A DNA stretch of 64,000 nt from Chloroflexota bacterium (GCA_028875055.1 JAPPGG010000027.1:37517-101516); one strand, 5' to 3'. Positions 26,599 to 35,719 are shown, counted from the first letter of the stretch. Notes: generated from the sequence alone by a model not told the origin. Made by a program: numbers and translations.

Positions 26599-27111
26599 CT
26601 ACCACTCAAAGCCCAGGTTGGCATAGCGCACGAAGACGGTGCCGAAGGGCTCGGCCAGGGGCCCGTTGATAGCCAGAACGGCTATGGTGTGCTGGTCGCC
26701 CGGCGTTACGGACTGGGAAACCAGTACCCGCTGCGGTGTGTTGAAGCCCTGGACGGTGCCCCGGTCCCGGTTGCACTGCCCGTCAATCCAGATCTCCCCA
26801 TAGTCGTCCACACAGGTCTCAAACTGCACCCGCATTCCGGTGGTGGGGTTGCCGTCCACGGTCTCCGGAATGGTGATTCTGGTCCGGTACCAGCAGAAGG
26901 TGAATCCGCCGGAATTGCGCTGGGGAAGGTCCGTAATTTCCTCCCAGCCGGAGTCATCATAGTCGGCCAGGCGGGCGGGACTCGGGTCTCCGCGCTCGAA
27001 AATCAGGCCTCCGTTCTCCTCGCCGGGCACGTAGCCGACCGCATATCTCCAGGTCGCGCCTGTGGCGTTCCGTCCTGACTCCTCTCCCAGACTTACAGTG
27101 ATTCGGGGCAT
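26599..27111 (-). CDS. Galactose-binding-like beta-sandwich protein
   Basis: This 170-residue protein has features of the sugar-binding jelly-roll domain of family 2 glycosidases: the DYDDSGWEEITDLP pattern, GFTFCWYRTRITIPE, the CVDDYGEIWIDGQ strand pair and HTIAVLAINGP. It has no catalytic glycosidase domain and no signal peptide. It probably binds a carbohydrate or acts as an accessory domain; the exact role is unknown. GGGAGGA lies 10 nt before the ATG. Confidence 0.6.
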   Translation of the reverse strand: MPRITVSLGEESGRNATGATWRYAVGYVPGEENGGLIFERGDPSPARLADYDDSGWEEITDLPQRNSGGFTFCWYRTRITIPETVDGNPTTGMRVQFETCVDDYGEIWIDGQCNRDRGTVQGFNTPQRVLVSQSVTPGDQHTIAVLAINGPLAEPFGTVFVRYANLGFEW

Positions 27112-27263
27112 CTCGATCTATCCTCCCGTATTGATTGCGAATGGGCACGACCAAGCTCAAATGAATGGGCTTGCCCGGTTGATTGTTGTTGGCGGCCTGA
27201 TAGCTGGCTCGGCTTGAGAGACTCTCGTCCGGTTTGACCGTGTCGCTGATATTGTCCGGCCGT

Positions 27264-28040
27264 TTATGAATGTTGGGCAAGAAACTCCAGGACCAGCCCG
27301 TTCCAAACGTGGGGACGCTCCCAGAAGCCCGCGTGCCCGGCGTCGGGCAGGGAAACAAACCGGCTGGCAGGAATATGGTCCGACAGCAAACGCATAAGGG
27401 CGGGCGGGGAAAGCAGGTCGGCCTCGCCAGACAATACCATCACCGGGACCTGTATGCCAGCCAGCCTCCGGTAGGTGATGGGGTCCCTGAGGGGCTGGGT
27501 CGGGATGGGGCCGTAGGGCCGGCTGGACCGGTCGATTTCCAGCCAGCGGGCCGCGCCTTCCGGATTCTTTCCCCGGTATGAGGGGCCCAGTTCCCGAAGT
27601 TCCACCGGCAGATCCTGAATCCGGGATGGGCGCAGACCGTGCTGGAGGGCCAGGTAGTCCGCTTCCTGGACGCCGCCGATGGTGTTGGCCGCGACCAGGC
27701 TGATCACCCGTTCCGGGTGGCTTAGCGTGTAATCCAGGGCGGGAATGGCCCCGGCGGCGGTCCCTGCCAGGTGAACCAGGTCCAGGCCCAGGGCGTCCAG
27801 GAGGGCGTGGAGGTCATCGCCGGCGAACCCGGGCTGAGGGCCGGAATCGGTGGGGCGGGAGCGCCCCCAGGTCCTGCGATCGTAGGCTATGCAACGGTAC
27901 CCGGCTGCGGTGAAAGCGGGCAGCTGGTGAATCCAGCATTCCGTGGTGCCGGAGGCGGCGTGAAGAAGAACAACCGGTGTTCCCGGGCCGCCGGTATCCT
28001 CGTACCACAGGTCAACGCCGGGGAGGGAGAGACGGGGCAT
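27264..28040 (-). CDS. Alpha/beta hydrolase-fold protein lacking the serine nucleophile
   Basis: This 258-residue alpha/beta hydrolase fold is like MhpC/BphD-type hydrolases: VVLLHAASGTTECW (oxyanion-hole region), YDRRTWGRSRP, acid SGEADLLSPP and base DAGHAGFWERP. The nucleophile elbow reads LAGTAAGAIPAL, with Ala where G-x-S-x-G requires Ser. The fold is intact, so it may be a non-hydrolytic binder, a lyase or a cofactor-free oxygenase-like enzyme rather than an esterase. AAGGAG precedes the ATG at 28040. Confidence 0.8.
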   Translation of the reverse strand: MPRLSLPGVDLWYEDTGGPGTPVVLLHAASGTTECWIHQLPAFTAAGYRCIAYDRRTWGRSRPTDSGPQPGFAGDDLHALLDALGLDLVHLAGTAAGAIPALDYTLSHPERVISLVAANTIGGVQEADYLALQHGLRPSRIQDLPVELRELGPSYRGKNPEGAARWLEIDRSSRPYGPIPTQPLRDPITYRRLAGIQVPVMVLSGEADLLSPPALMRLLSDHIPASRFVSLPDAGHAGFWERPHVWNGLVLEFLAQHS

Positions 28041-28141
28041 GAAACAGCTCCTTCAGGTTGTGGGGACCGCTGCCGCCCGGCAAAAAGCTGAGGAGCGGCG
28101 GGCGGCGGACGTAGTCAAGCCGGTTTCCCTGGCCGGCAATG

Positions 28142-29056
28142 CTACCGCCAGTGGGGCGGAAGGCTGGCTTCCGGGACTCCCAGTTCCCGGGACAGCCAGA
28201 GTTCGCTGTAGGCGCCATCGCGGTAGCCCGAATTTTCCGACTCGTGAACGTCGGTACTGCCGCGGATGGACCGGGTGACGGGTTCCATGGCCGCTGGTCC
28301 CAGGGGACTGGAGCCTGCCTCGGCCATCAGCAGGGTTCGGGCCCCCACCATAGGGGCGAAGTGGCTCGCGTCGTAGTAGGCGAGAGTTTGCGAAACCTGA
28401 TCGCGCTGCTCGGGGCGCTGGCGCAGGTAGTCGTTGAGTTCTTCCAGGGGGTAAGCCTGGGTTGCTGCGGCCCGCTCCAGGGCCTGGAAGAAGATAACCG
28501 GGGTGTAAACCAGGTGGGTGACGCGGGGGCACAGGGCAGCGGTGACGAGGGCCATGTCGGTACCGATGGCGGCTACGCGCTGGGGGTTAACCTCGGGCCT
28601 GGACACCAGGAACTCCAGGCCGCGGCAGCAGTCGGCGACAATTCCCCGGTATATGTAGCCGGAGGGGTCGTCAATGCCGTCGGTGAGCTGACCGGGGAAA
28701 CCGGCGGAGTAGGGCCGGTCGGAGCGGCGCTGGCCTCGGGCGCAAATGGCAAAGGTGACGTACCGCTGGCGCTGTCCGTTGGAAGTGCCCTGGGGAACCA
28801 GGTCGGCAACGCTGCCGTAGCGGGGAAGGAAATAGCGGGCAGGGAAAGGCCCCTCTCCGGTGGGGATGCTGAGGTACCCGAAAATACGGTATGGGCCGAT
28901 GGAGGTCAGCTGCACCCCGTAGGCGGTGGCAAAGTCGGTGGAGCGCAGGGGAATTTCCTCGACCTCCGGAGCGGCCGGCAGTCTCGCCAGCTGGGACAGG
29001 GTATCCTGCCAATAGGCGTCGAAGTCCAGGGGTTTGGTGTCGGATGGAGTGCTCAT
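28142..29056 (-). CDS. Acetylxylan-esterase-like protein with degenerate nucleophile
   Basis: This 304-residue paralogue of the upstream gene is aligned along its length: SGYIYRGIVADCCRGLEFL matches TYTYRGFYMDSCRGVDFL. At the nucleophile elbow it has AAIGTDMALVTAAL where its neighbour has GVTGHSQGGGL, so the catalytic Ser is absent. The C-terminal His region is also changed. The ATG at 29056 follows the neighbour's stop by 13 bp, so the pair is co-transcribed. It may be a regulatory or structural partner of the active enzyme. Confidence 0.75.
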   Translation of the reverse strand: MSTPSDTKPLDFDAYWQDTLSQLARLPAAPEVEEIPLRSTDFATAYGVQLTSIGPYRIFGYLSIPTGEGPFPARYFLPRYGSVADLVPQGTSNGQRQRYVTFAICARGQRRSDRPYSAGFPGQLTDGIDDPSGYIYRGIVADCCRGLEFLVSRPEVNPQRVAAIGTDMALVTAALCPRVTHLVYTPVIFFQALERAAATQAYPLEELNDYLRQRPEQRDQVSQTLAYYDASHFAPMVGARTLLMAEAGSSPLGPAAMEPVTRSIRGSTDVHESENSGYRDGAYSELWLSRELGVPEASLPPHWR

Positions 29057-29069
29057 GGCGGCCTGTCCC

Positions 29070-29999
29070 TCAGGGTTCCAGATGCTGAGCCAGGAAGGCT
29101 TCGATGATGCCGGTGTGGACGGCGTTGTTGGCATCGTGGCCGTAGCCGTCATAGTCGTGAAGCTGCTTGTCCTCGCTGCCAATGGCGCGGAAGAGGGCAT
29201 ACCCGGTTTCGGGAGGGCAGGTGCTGTCCTGCAGCCCGATATTGACGATTATGGGGCAGGTGACACGGGGCGCCAGGCTGATGCCGTCGAAGTAGGCTAC
29301 CGTGTCGGTGACCTGCTGGCGGCTGTCGGGGTGCAGGCGCAGGTAGTCGGCAATTTCCTGGTAGGGATAGCCGTCGGTGAGGTCAATAGCATCCATGAAG
29401 CCGCAGAGGAAGGGAGCGCCGGATGTGGCCACCTTGATTTCAGGTCGGAGGGCGGCAACAACCACGGAAAGACCGCCACCCTGGCTGTGACCGGTGACAC
29501 CCAGGCGGTCTGCATCCACCTCGTCCCGGGAGAGCAGAAAATCCACGCCCCGGCAGGAGTCCATGTAGAACCCGCGATAGGTGTAGGTGTTGCGGTCCAC
29601 AATGCCGTGAGTCAGCAAGCCTGGGTAGCCGGGGTTGAACTGGCCGTTGCTGCGCAGCTTGCCCCGGGGCGCCACGCTGAAGGCGGCATAACCCCGGGCT
29701 GCCCAGTTCTTGGGTATCAGCGGCTCCATCGAGTAGCCCGGAACGACCAGCAGGCCCGGAAGCTGACCCGCATGGTTGGCGGGGCGGGCGTACCAGCCGG
29801 CGATGCGCACATGGTCCAGGCTGGTGTAGTGGACCTGGTAAACGTCCACCTGCGGCGAGGACCGGAGCGGGTCGTGGGACACATCGATCTGCAGGGGTAT
29901 GCGGGCAGTCTGGGCCAGGACGTCTTCCCAGAAGGCGTCAATGTCGGCGGGGCGTTTGACTGAGGAAACAAACTCGGCGGGGTTGGACAGGATGGTCAT
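29070..29999 (-). CDS. Acetylxylan esterase (AXE1/BAAT-like) family hydrolase
   Basis: This 309-residue alpha/beta hydrolase of the AXE1 family removes acyl groups, typically acetyl from sugars or antibiotics. The nucleophile motif GVTGHSQGGGLSVVVAAL is complete, with Ser near residue 180. Asp in NIGLQDSTCPPET and His in YDGYGHDANN complete the triad. LVVPGYS is the oxyanion-hole region. It is the upstream member of a tandem pair with 28142-29056. Confidence 0.83.
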   Translation of the reverse strand: MTILSNPAEFVSSVKRPADIDAFWEDVLAQTARIPLQIDVSHDPLRSSPQVDVYQVHYTSLDHVRIAGWYARPANHAGQLPGLLVVPGYSMEPLIPKNWAARGYAAFSVAPRGKLRSNGQFNPGYPGLLTHGIVDRNTYTYRGFYMDSCRGVDFLLSRDEVDADRLGVTGHSQGGGLSVVVAALRPEIKVATSGAPFLCGFMDAIDLTDGYPYQEIADYLRLHPDSRQQVTDTVAYFDGISLAPRVTCPIIVNIGLQDSTCPPETGYALFRAIGSEDKQLHDYDGYGHDANNAVHTGIIEAFLAQHLEP

Positions 30000-30058
30000 G
30001 GCACCCCCGGGCAGGCCGTTTTGGTGGGGCCAAGTCTATGGCAGATTTGGGGGGAACG

Positions 30059-30715
30059 TCAACAGGGTTTATCGGGGCCGCTGGCCGAGGCCCAGGCATC
30101 CTGGCCGCGGGTACGGAGGTGCCAGGTCTCGTTGGCAGACAAAACCTCGGACTTATCGGGGCCCAGTTCAATGCGGACCATCGCGCCCGGTTCCAGCCGA
30201 ATGCGTCGGAAGCCTCGCAGGGGCACTTCCAGGACGCGGGTCACAACCGTCAGAATGGCAAACAGGTGGCTCACCACGACCACGGTCCGGTCACCGTATT
30301 TCCCTGCCAGGGCCTGCGCCGCATCCCACGTCCTTTCCTGCAGCTCCAGCATCGTTTCGCCCCCGGGGTGCCTGGCGGTCGCGGGGTCCCGCTCCCATTC
30401 GAAGTAGTGGACCGGGAACTGCTGACGCAATTCCGCGCTTGTCAGTCCCACCATTAACCCCACATCAATCTCGCTGAAGTCGTTTAACTCGGAAAAGGGA
30501 ACGCCAATGGCCCGGGAAACAATTTCGGCCGCCTCCCTGGCTCGATGTGCCGGACTGGTGTAAATGTGGGCGACGGGTTCGGCCTTCAGCGCGGCGGCGA
30601 TGTCGTCGGCCTGGGCCCTGCCCGTAGCGTTCAGCGAGGGGCCGCCGAATCTGCCCATCAGTATTCCCTGGCGGTTGGCATCGGTCTCGCCGTGCCTGAC
30701 AAGTATCAGTTCCAT
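30059..30715 (-). CDS. Histidine phosphatase family protein
   Basis: This 218-residue phosphoglycerate-mutase-like phosphatase has the N-terminal LVRHGETDANRQG motif with the phospho-accepting His near residue 8, YTSPAHRAREAAEIV, the acid residue region FSEIDVGLMVGLT, and VVVVSHLFAIL with the second catalytic His. Substrates vary widely in this family (sugar phosphates, nucleotides, alpha-ribazole phosphate). It is an independent gene. Confidence 0.85.
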   Translation of the reverse strand: MELILVRHGETDANRQGILMGRFGGPSLNATGRAQADDIAAALKAEPVAHIYTSPAHRAREAAEIVSRAIGVPFSELNDFSEIDVGLMVGLTSAELRQQFPVHYFEWERDPATARHPGGETMLELQERTWDAAQALAGKYGDRTVVVVSHLFAILTVVTRVLEVPLRGFRRIRLEPGAMVRIELGPDKSEVLSANETWHLRTRGQDAWASASGPDKPC

Positions 30716-30803
30716 CTGCTTGCCCTGTCTGGCGCCGGAAGCCGGCGCCCTTCAAGAGGTCGGCATCTGTGATCGCCGGCGCCCGGGAGCGGTCAACCTA
30801 CCG

Positions 30804-31835
30804 TCAACCGGGCACGCCCAGGATGGCTACCTGGACCGCTCCCAGGAGGTACACCACCGCGATCAGCGCCAGCCCCGTTACAATCACGGGCTGGGAGAAA
30901 CGGTGGCGCCCCCAAATGAGCAGCCCGCCAAACAGTATCAGGCCCACCGCGATGCCGCCGGCTACGAAGTGCGCCGGTTCCGCAGTATTGAGGATGACAC
31001 CACTGCGAAGGAAAAAGTCGGAATAGGCCAGGATGGTTATGTTGAATACACAGCTTCCGTAAATGCTCGCCACGGCCAGGTCTGCCGCTCCCAGCCGCGC
31101 CGCGCCGATGGTTGCCGACACTTCCGGCATGCTGGTGACGATGGACACTGCCAGGATGCCCACAATTCCCGAAGAAACGCCGGAGGCTTCCGCAATCCAG
31201 GCCGCGCTTTGAGCCAGAAAAATGCCCGATACGACCACTCCAAGGGAAACTATGCCGAACAGGCTCCAGGCGCGCGCCAGGGAAATTCCCACATCGTCCT
31301 CATCCTCTTCCTGCGACACCGCAGGATGCCGGTAAACAATGCGCATGCCGATCACATAGACCACCAGCAGGAAAATGGAGGAGAAGCCTATTTGCCATAG
31401 GTTGGCCTCGGTGAAAGACCCGGGCGCCACCCTGTGCCAGGCGGCCAGCGCTACCGCCAGGCCGGTCAGAATGGCGGCCAGCACGATGAGGTAACCCTGC
31501 TCCGGCGCCACCTGCCGCAGAAAGCGCTTCCCCCCAAAGAGCAGCGCCACCACGGCCAGGACCAGGATGTTCACAATGTTCGATCCCAGGACGTCGCCCA
31601 ATGCCAGTTCCGGTTCGCCAATTCGGACGGCGGTGAAATTGTGGGACAGTTCGGGCAGGGAGGTGGCCAGCGCCACCAGGATGCTGCCCACGAAGAGCCT
31701 TCCCCATCCGGTGAGGGTCGCCAGGGCGTCGCCGTACTTGGCCAGCTGCACTCCCAGGAAGACTACGGCGACTGCACTGGCCAGAAATACGGGTACTGAG
31801 ATTATGAAGTCGGCCTCGTGGGGAACGAAAGGCAT
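30804..31835 (-). CDS. Sodium/calcium exchanger family membrane protein
   Basis: This 343-residue CaCA-type antiporter has about ten transmembrane helices and the duplicated alpha repeats: VALATSLPELSHNF with GDVLGSNIVNI, and SIVTSMPEVSATIGAARLG with YGSCVFNI. The acidic Glu in each repeat (SLPEL, SMPEV) is present, as needed for ion binding. A short acidic cytoplasmic loop (SQEEDEDDVG) divides the halves. It exports Ca2+ or another cation in exchange for Na+ or H+. AGGAG lies upstream of the ATG. Confidence 0.85.
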   Translation of the reverse strand: MPFVPHEADFIISVPVFLASAVAVVFLGVQLAKYGDALATLTGWGRLFVGSILVALATSLPELSHNFTAVRIGEPELALGDVLGSNIVNILVLAVVALLFGGKRFLRQVAPEQGYLIVLAAILTGLAVALAAWHRVAPGSFTEANLWQIGFSSIFLLVVYVIGMRIVYRHPAVSQEEDEDDVGISLARAWSLFGIVSLGVVVSGIFLAQSAAWIAEASGVSSGIVGILAVSIVTSMPEVSATIGAARLGAADLAVASIYGSCVFNITILAYSDFFLRSGVILNTAEPAHFVAGGIAVGLILFGGLLIWGRHRFSQPVIVTGLALIAVVYLLGAVQVAILGVPG

Positions 31836-31916
31836 AGTTCTCCTAGGGTTGGCAGTTAAGCGTCAGAAGTCGGGGGTTGGAGGCGCCAGGCGCGCCGGAT
31901 GTTCCGTTTCCAACTT

Positions 31917-33011
31917 CTAACTGGCTATGGCATCGACTATGAGGTCGCCCATCTCGGAGGTGCTGACCCGGTGAGCGCCCGCCACCGCGATGTCCGGGGT
32001 GCGATGGCCGGCTTCCAGGGCCTGGTCCACTGCCCTCTCCACGCTGGCGGCTTCTTCGGTCAGGCCCAGGGAGTAGCGGAGCATCATGGCCACGCTGAGG
32101 GTGGATGCGACGGGGTTAGCAATACCCTGACCGGCGATGTCGGGGGCGGTGCCGTGAATGGGTTCATAGAAGCCGGGAATCTTCCGTCCCTCGACGGGGA
32201 CGTCGGCCAGGCTGGCCGAGGGCAACAGACCCATGGAGGCGGACAGCACCGCCGCCTCGTCGGTGAGGATGTCGCCGAAGGTATTCTCGGCCACGATTAC
32301 GTCGAACCGAGCGGGACGCTGGACCAACTGCATGGCGCAGGCGTCCACCAGGACGTGTTCCAGTTCCACGTCGGGATACTCCTCGCCCAGGCGGGTGGCA
32401 ATCTGGCGCCACAGGCGGGAGCACTCCAGCACGTTGGCCTTATCAATGGAGGCCAGCTTTTTGCGGCGGCCCCTGGCCAGCTCAAAACCTACGCGCAGCA
32501 CCCGCTCGATTTCGCCTTCGCTGTAGCGCATGGTATCTACGCCGGTCCAGCCCTGGGGGGTTTCGTGGCGGCCCTTGGGTTCAGCATAGTAGAGGCCGCC
32601 GGTCAGTTCACGGACCACCACCATGTCCACGCCCTCCAGCACTTCGGGCTTGAGGACGCTGGACTCGACCAGGTTGGGATAGACCTTTACCGGCCGGATA
32701 TTGGCGAAGACGCCCAGGTGGGCGCGCAGCTGGAGCAGGCCATCTTCCGGACGAACCGGAGCGGAAGGGTCGTCCCACTTGGGTCCGCCCACGGCGCCGA
32801 AGAGGACGGCATCGGCGGAACCGGCCAAATCCCGAACTTCCTGGGTCAAGGGCGTACCGTGCTTGTCAATGGATATGCCGCCCACGTCGCCATAGTCCAG
32901 GTTGAAGGTATGGCCAAAGGCACGGCCCACGGCTTCCAGGGACTTTACGCCTTCGGCGGTAACCTCGGGGCCGATTCCGTCGCCGCTGAGCACTGCAATA
33001 TTGAATTCCAC
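31917..33011 (-). CDS. leuB: 3-isopropylmalate dehydrogenase
   Basis: LeuB oxidises and decarboxylates 3-isopropylmalate in leucine synthesis. The 364-residue protein has the N-terminal [36 protein letters not shown] with substrate arginines, [16 protein letters not shown], the Mg-binding region [18 protein letters not shown] and NAD site [18 protein letters not shown]. The start is GTG at 33011 with GGGAGG about 7 nt upstream. leuC, leuD and leuA are not adjacent, so the gene stands alone behind its own promoter and leader hairpin. Confidence 0.95.
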   Translation of the reverse strand: MEFNIAVLSGDGIGPEVTAEGVKSLEAVGRAFGHTFNLDYGDVGGISIDKHGTPLTQEVRDLAGSADAVLFGAVGGPKWDDPSAPVRPEDGLLQLRAHLGVFANIRPVKVYPNLVESSVLKPEVLEGVDMVVVRELTGGLYYAEPKGRHETPQGWTGVDTMRYSEGEIERVLRVGFELARGRRKKLASIDKANVLECSRLWRQIATRLGEEYPDVELEHVLVDACAMQLVQRPARFDVIVAENTFGDILTDEAAVLSASMGLLPSASLADVPVEGRKIPGFYEPIHGTAPDIAGQGIANPVASTLSVAMMLRYSLGLTEEAASVERAVDQALEAGHRTPDIAVAGAHRVSTSEMGDLIVDAIAS

Positions 33012-33055
33012 CCGAGTCCTCCCGCGTTCTATAGAAGATAGTTGGCAAAAAGAGC

Positions 33056-33086
33056 GGCCTGGCGCATGCACCGTCGGCGCCAGGCC
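33056..33086 (-). terminator. Terminator-like hairpin in the leuB leader
   Basis: On the leuB strand a perfect 10-bp stem GGCCTGGCGC/GCGCCAGGCC with an 11-nt loop is followed by GCTCTTTTT. It begins almost at the predicted transcription start and ends about 45 nt before the GTG. It could be an attenuator or a 5' stabilising stem. Confidence 0.6.
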
Positions 33087-33093
33087 GAAGGAT

Positions 33094-33123
33094 AGTATAG
33101 CGTGAAAGGGGCCGGGGTATCAA
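33094..33123 (-). promoter_or_regulatory. leuB promoter
   Basis: TTGATA (33118-33123) and TATACT (33094-33099) are separated by 18 bp on the minus strand, each matching consensus at five of six. Transcription should begin at about 33087, immediately before the leader hairpin. Confidence 0.7.
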
Positions 33124-33238
33124 AGGGGCTACGCCCAGGAAGACAATCCATAGAACCCAGTGGGATTCGAGGCCGCTGGACAACCCGCCGCTGGCAGTGC
33201 CAATATGTACCATCATGATCAGACAGAGGATCAATGTC

Positions 33239-33490
33239 ATGGCTGATAATCAGGAGCTATTGGGACGAATAACCGCCCGCCCCGACGTTTTTGGGGGAAA
33301 GCCTGTCATCAGAGATATGCGGATTTCCGTAGAGTTGATTTTGAGTTTGATGAGCCAGGGCGCCAGCCAGGAGGAGCTATTGCGGGATTATCCCGAGTTG
33401 GAGCCGGAAGATATCCGGGCCTGCATTGCATATGCACACACGGTTATCTCCGGTGACACACTGGCGCCAATTTCCGTTACGGGTTCATGA
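33239..33490 (+). CDS. DUF433-family antitoxin
   Basis: This 83-residue protein of the DUF433/VapB-like family has LGRITARPDVFGGKPVIRDMRISVELILSL, the hallmark of this group, which carries a helix-turn-helix. LRDYPELEPEDIRACIAYA is the second conserved helix. It is predicted to bind and neutralise the downstream PIN-like toxin and to repress the operon. ATG at 33239 begins at the family N-terminus. Its stop overlaps the next start by ATGA. Confidence 0.88.
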   Translation: MADNQELLGRITARPDVFGGKPVIRDMRISVELILSLMSQGASQEELLRDYPELEPEDIRACIAYAHTVISGDTLAPISVTGS

Positions 33491-33840
33491 GATTCATTGT
33501 GGACCGATGCGCCGGTCGACGACTCGCTGAGTGGCTCAGTGAGAATGGGCATGATGTAATTGACACAAGAGACATTGCCCCTGACCCTGGGGATAGGGCT
33601 CTATTAGAGCTGGCAGCAGCGGAGGGCAGGATATTGATCACTGTGGACAAGGATTTCGGAGAATTGATACATAGGGGCGAACTTGCCCATGCTGGCCTAG
33701 TACGGCTGCCAGATGTCCGCATGTCACAAAGAATAGCCATAGTTGATGAAGTAATATCACTTCATGGGTGGGCCCTGGAAGAGGGGCGGATAATTACCAT
33801 CAGGGGTGGACGAACCCGCATATCCGGTCCCCAAGGGTGA
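33487..33840 (+). CDS. DUF5615 PIN-like toxin
   Basis: This 117-residue protein of the DUF5615 (Mut7-C-related PIN-like) family is commonly paired with DUF433. RFIVDRCAGRRLAEWLSENG has the first acidic site (Asp near residue 6), HDVIDTRDIAPDPGDRALLELAAAEG the middle, and ILITVDKDFGELI the DKDF motif. It is predicted to be an RNA-cleaving toxin. It overlaps the antitoxin gene by 4 bp (ATGA), so translation is coupled. Confidence 0.87.
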   Translation: MRFIVDRCAGRRLAEWLSENGHDVIDTRDIAPDPGDRALLELAAAEGRILITVDKDFGELIHRGELAHAGLVRLPDVRMSQRIAIVDEVISLHGWALEEGRIITIRGGRTRISGPQG

Positions 33841-33882
33841 TCACCCGAAAGTTTGCAGTAAGAATGTGTCGGACGATAAAGA

Positions 33883-33915
33883 TCTCGCCCCTCTTCCGTT
33901 GGGAGAGGGGCGAGA
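33883..33915. terminator. Hairpin after the DUF433/DUF5615 operon
   Basis: A perfect 12-bp stem (TCTCGCCCCTCT paired with AGAGGGGCGAGA) with a 9-nt loop lies 43 bp past the toxin stop. No clear T-run follows. Nothing else is recognised up to 34134. Confidence 0.45.
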
Positions 33916-34134
33916 ACCTTCCAGTCCTGGGCTTGCCTGTTATCCGAAACTAATCCAAAGCCGGGATGCAGGTCAAATTTGCGGAAACTCGCAAGGAAGT
34001 CGCAGTCAAGCCGGTTTTCACCGGTTTTCGGAGTTTTTCACATAGGCTCCGTGTCTTGTCCCTGACCATACTGAATTTCTGCCTACGCAGAAGTGACGGT
34101 CGATGCCGGTTGCATTTCTCACTCCGGCTTTAGA

Positions 34135-34923
34135 TCAGACCCCCTCCCCCACTACGGGGTTGCTCAGCACCCCTATACCTGGAATCTCTATTTTCACCAC
34201 GTCGCCGGGGTGCAGCTGTTCGACGGAGCCTGGGGCTCCGGTAAGGATGATGTCGCCGGGGCGCAGGGTTACGAACTGGCTGATGCCGCTGACGGTGTAG
34301 TAGCAGTCGTAAATCATGCCGGAGGTACTGCCGCGGTCGTGCTCCTGTCCGTTGAGACGGGTGATGATTTCCAGATTGTGGGGGTCCACATCCGTCTCGA
34401 TCCAGGGGCCAACGGGGCCGAAAGTGTCGCACATCTTGCGCCGCCAGTTGGACAGGTCGCTGGCCCAGGAACCCTCGCCGCTGACGTCGTTCGCGATGGA
34501 ATAGCCCAGGATAAAGTTAGGGGCTTCCTCCACGGACACCCGGCGGCAGGGTTTGCCAATGACTATGAGCAGTTCTCCCTCGTAGTGGACGTAGTCGGAC
34601 TCCGCTGGCAGGATGATGTTCTCCCCGGGGCCGATGATGCAGTTGGCTCCCTTCTGCCAGGGGCGGAAAGAGGAAGAGTCCCGCTGGATTCGCTCGGCGT
34701 CCAGGGCCTCCTCCTGGTGGGCGATGTGGGCGGCATAGTTGAGGCCCACGGCCCAGTAGGCGGTGGGAACGGTGGGCGGAAGCAGTTTCACCTGGCTGAG
34801 GGGATAGGCGGCGTCGGTGACGGTGTGCTCGCCGAAAATGCTGCCCTGGATTACTCGGACCTGGTCTCCCTCAACGAGTCCGTAACTCTCCCAGGCGCCA
34901 ACGCTGAATCTGGCCAGTTTCAT
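34135..34923 (-). CDS. Fumarylacetoacetate hydrolase family protein
   Basis: This 262-residue FAH-fold enzyme cleaves C-C bonds or tautomerises/decarboxylates beta-keto acids in aromatic degradation. It shows the metal ligand motif VHYEGELLIVIGKPC, the GYSIANDVSGEGSWASDL core, GPWIETDVDPHNLEI and a final DIILTGAPGSVEQLHPGDVVKIEI typical of the family. Asp and Glu metal ligands are intact. It lies downstream of a Rid-like gene on the same strand. Confidence 0.88.
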   Translation of the reverse strand: MKLARFSVGAWESYGLVEGDQVRVIQGSIFGEHTVTDAAYPLSQVKLLPPTVPTAYWAVGLNYAAHIAHQEEALDAERIQRDSSSFRPWQKGANCIIGPGENIILPAESDYVHYEGELLIVIGKPCRRVSVEEAPNFILGYSIANDVSGEGSWASDLSNWRRKMCDTFGPVGPWIETDVDPHNLEIITRLNGQEHDRGSTSGMIYDCYYTVSGISQFVTLRPGDIILTGAPGSVEQLHPGDVVKIEIPGIGVLSNPVVGEGV

Positions 34924-35069
34924 ACTCTTACCTCGCTCTTGGTGGAGTCAAACATGGAGGGGCGGGAGTTGCAGGATTCCCCCAATGTCCGGGGGGAACC
35001 CGGCGGGGGGAAAGCGCCTTAATGGGTCCGCTTAATGTGCCCTTCCTGCGCATGAATGTCGGTTGGGGG

Positions 35070-35459
35070 TCAGCTGGGGATATGGACTATTGCCTCGACT
35101 TCCACCAGGAACTCCGGGCGGACCAGGGCGGCTACCACCACGGTTGAACTGGCCGGTGGGCTCTCGGGGAAGGTCTCGGAGCGGACGGCGCTGAAGGCGG
35201 GATAGTCGTCCAGGTCCACCAGGAAGGTGGTTATCTTGACGACGTCCTGCATGGTAGCCCCGGCGGCTTCGACGATAGTGCGGATGCGGGCCATCACCTG
35301 GCGAGTCTGGGCGCCGCAGTCGTCTCCGCCTACAAGCTGGCCGTCGGCCCCCTGGGCAATCTGGCCGGAGACGAAGAGGAACTCGCCCACTCGCACGCCG
35401 GGTGAGAAGGTCGGGCTGGCGGCCAGTCCGTCGGGAACTATGGGTACTCGATCTGCCAT
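35070..35459 (-). CDS. RidA/YjgF/UK114 family protein without the deaminase arginine
   Basis: This 129-residue protein has a chorismate-mutase-like fold trimeric subunit. GVRVGEFLFVSGQIAQGADGQLVGG and the closing FLVEVEAIVHIP are typical. In RidA the imine-binding Arg sits in PARSxVEV; here the stretch reads PASSTVVVAAL, with Ser instead. It therefore probably does not perform the RidA imine deaminase reaction and belongs with the Rid4-7/hydrolase-like subfamilies. GGAGG precedes the ATG. Confidence 0.82.
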   Translation of the reverse strand: MADRVPIVPDGLAASPTFSPGVRVGEFLFVSGQIAQGADGQLVGGDDCGAQTRQVMARIRTIVEAAGATMQDVVKITTFLVDLDDYPAFSAVRSETFPESPPASSTVVVAALVRPEFLVEVEAIVHIPS

Positions 35460-35503
35460 GAGGATACCTCCGGATGAGTTGTTTTCGGTCCTGGATTCGG
35501 GTC

Positions 35504-35574
35504 CAGGGCAATCGCGCCTTACCTGACTGTCACTCTGAGCCCTTCGGCCTGGCTCAGGCCGAGATTACTACTGT
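35504..35574. repeat. One-ended remnant of MITE family 2
   Basis: CAGGGCAATCGCG at 35504 is the family-2 terminus. It is followed by a diverged interior (ACTCTGAGCCCTTCGGC) with no matching second end before the next gene. Confidence 0.45.
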
Positions 35575-35719
35575 TCAAAGTATCAGTCTCCATTAAAGGA
35601 GCGAATGTCCTGGGTTCGGGTCGGGGTTTGACGCGGGGTTATGATACCATTCCCTTCTTCCCCATGTTGTATCTGTAAATGCGAGCGGACAGCGCGGTGA
35701 GCAAAGAGGGTGGGACGGT

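Noticed and set aside
31899..33041. Plus-strand frame opposite leuB
   Set aside because: Antisense shadow of a gene with full LeuB motifs.
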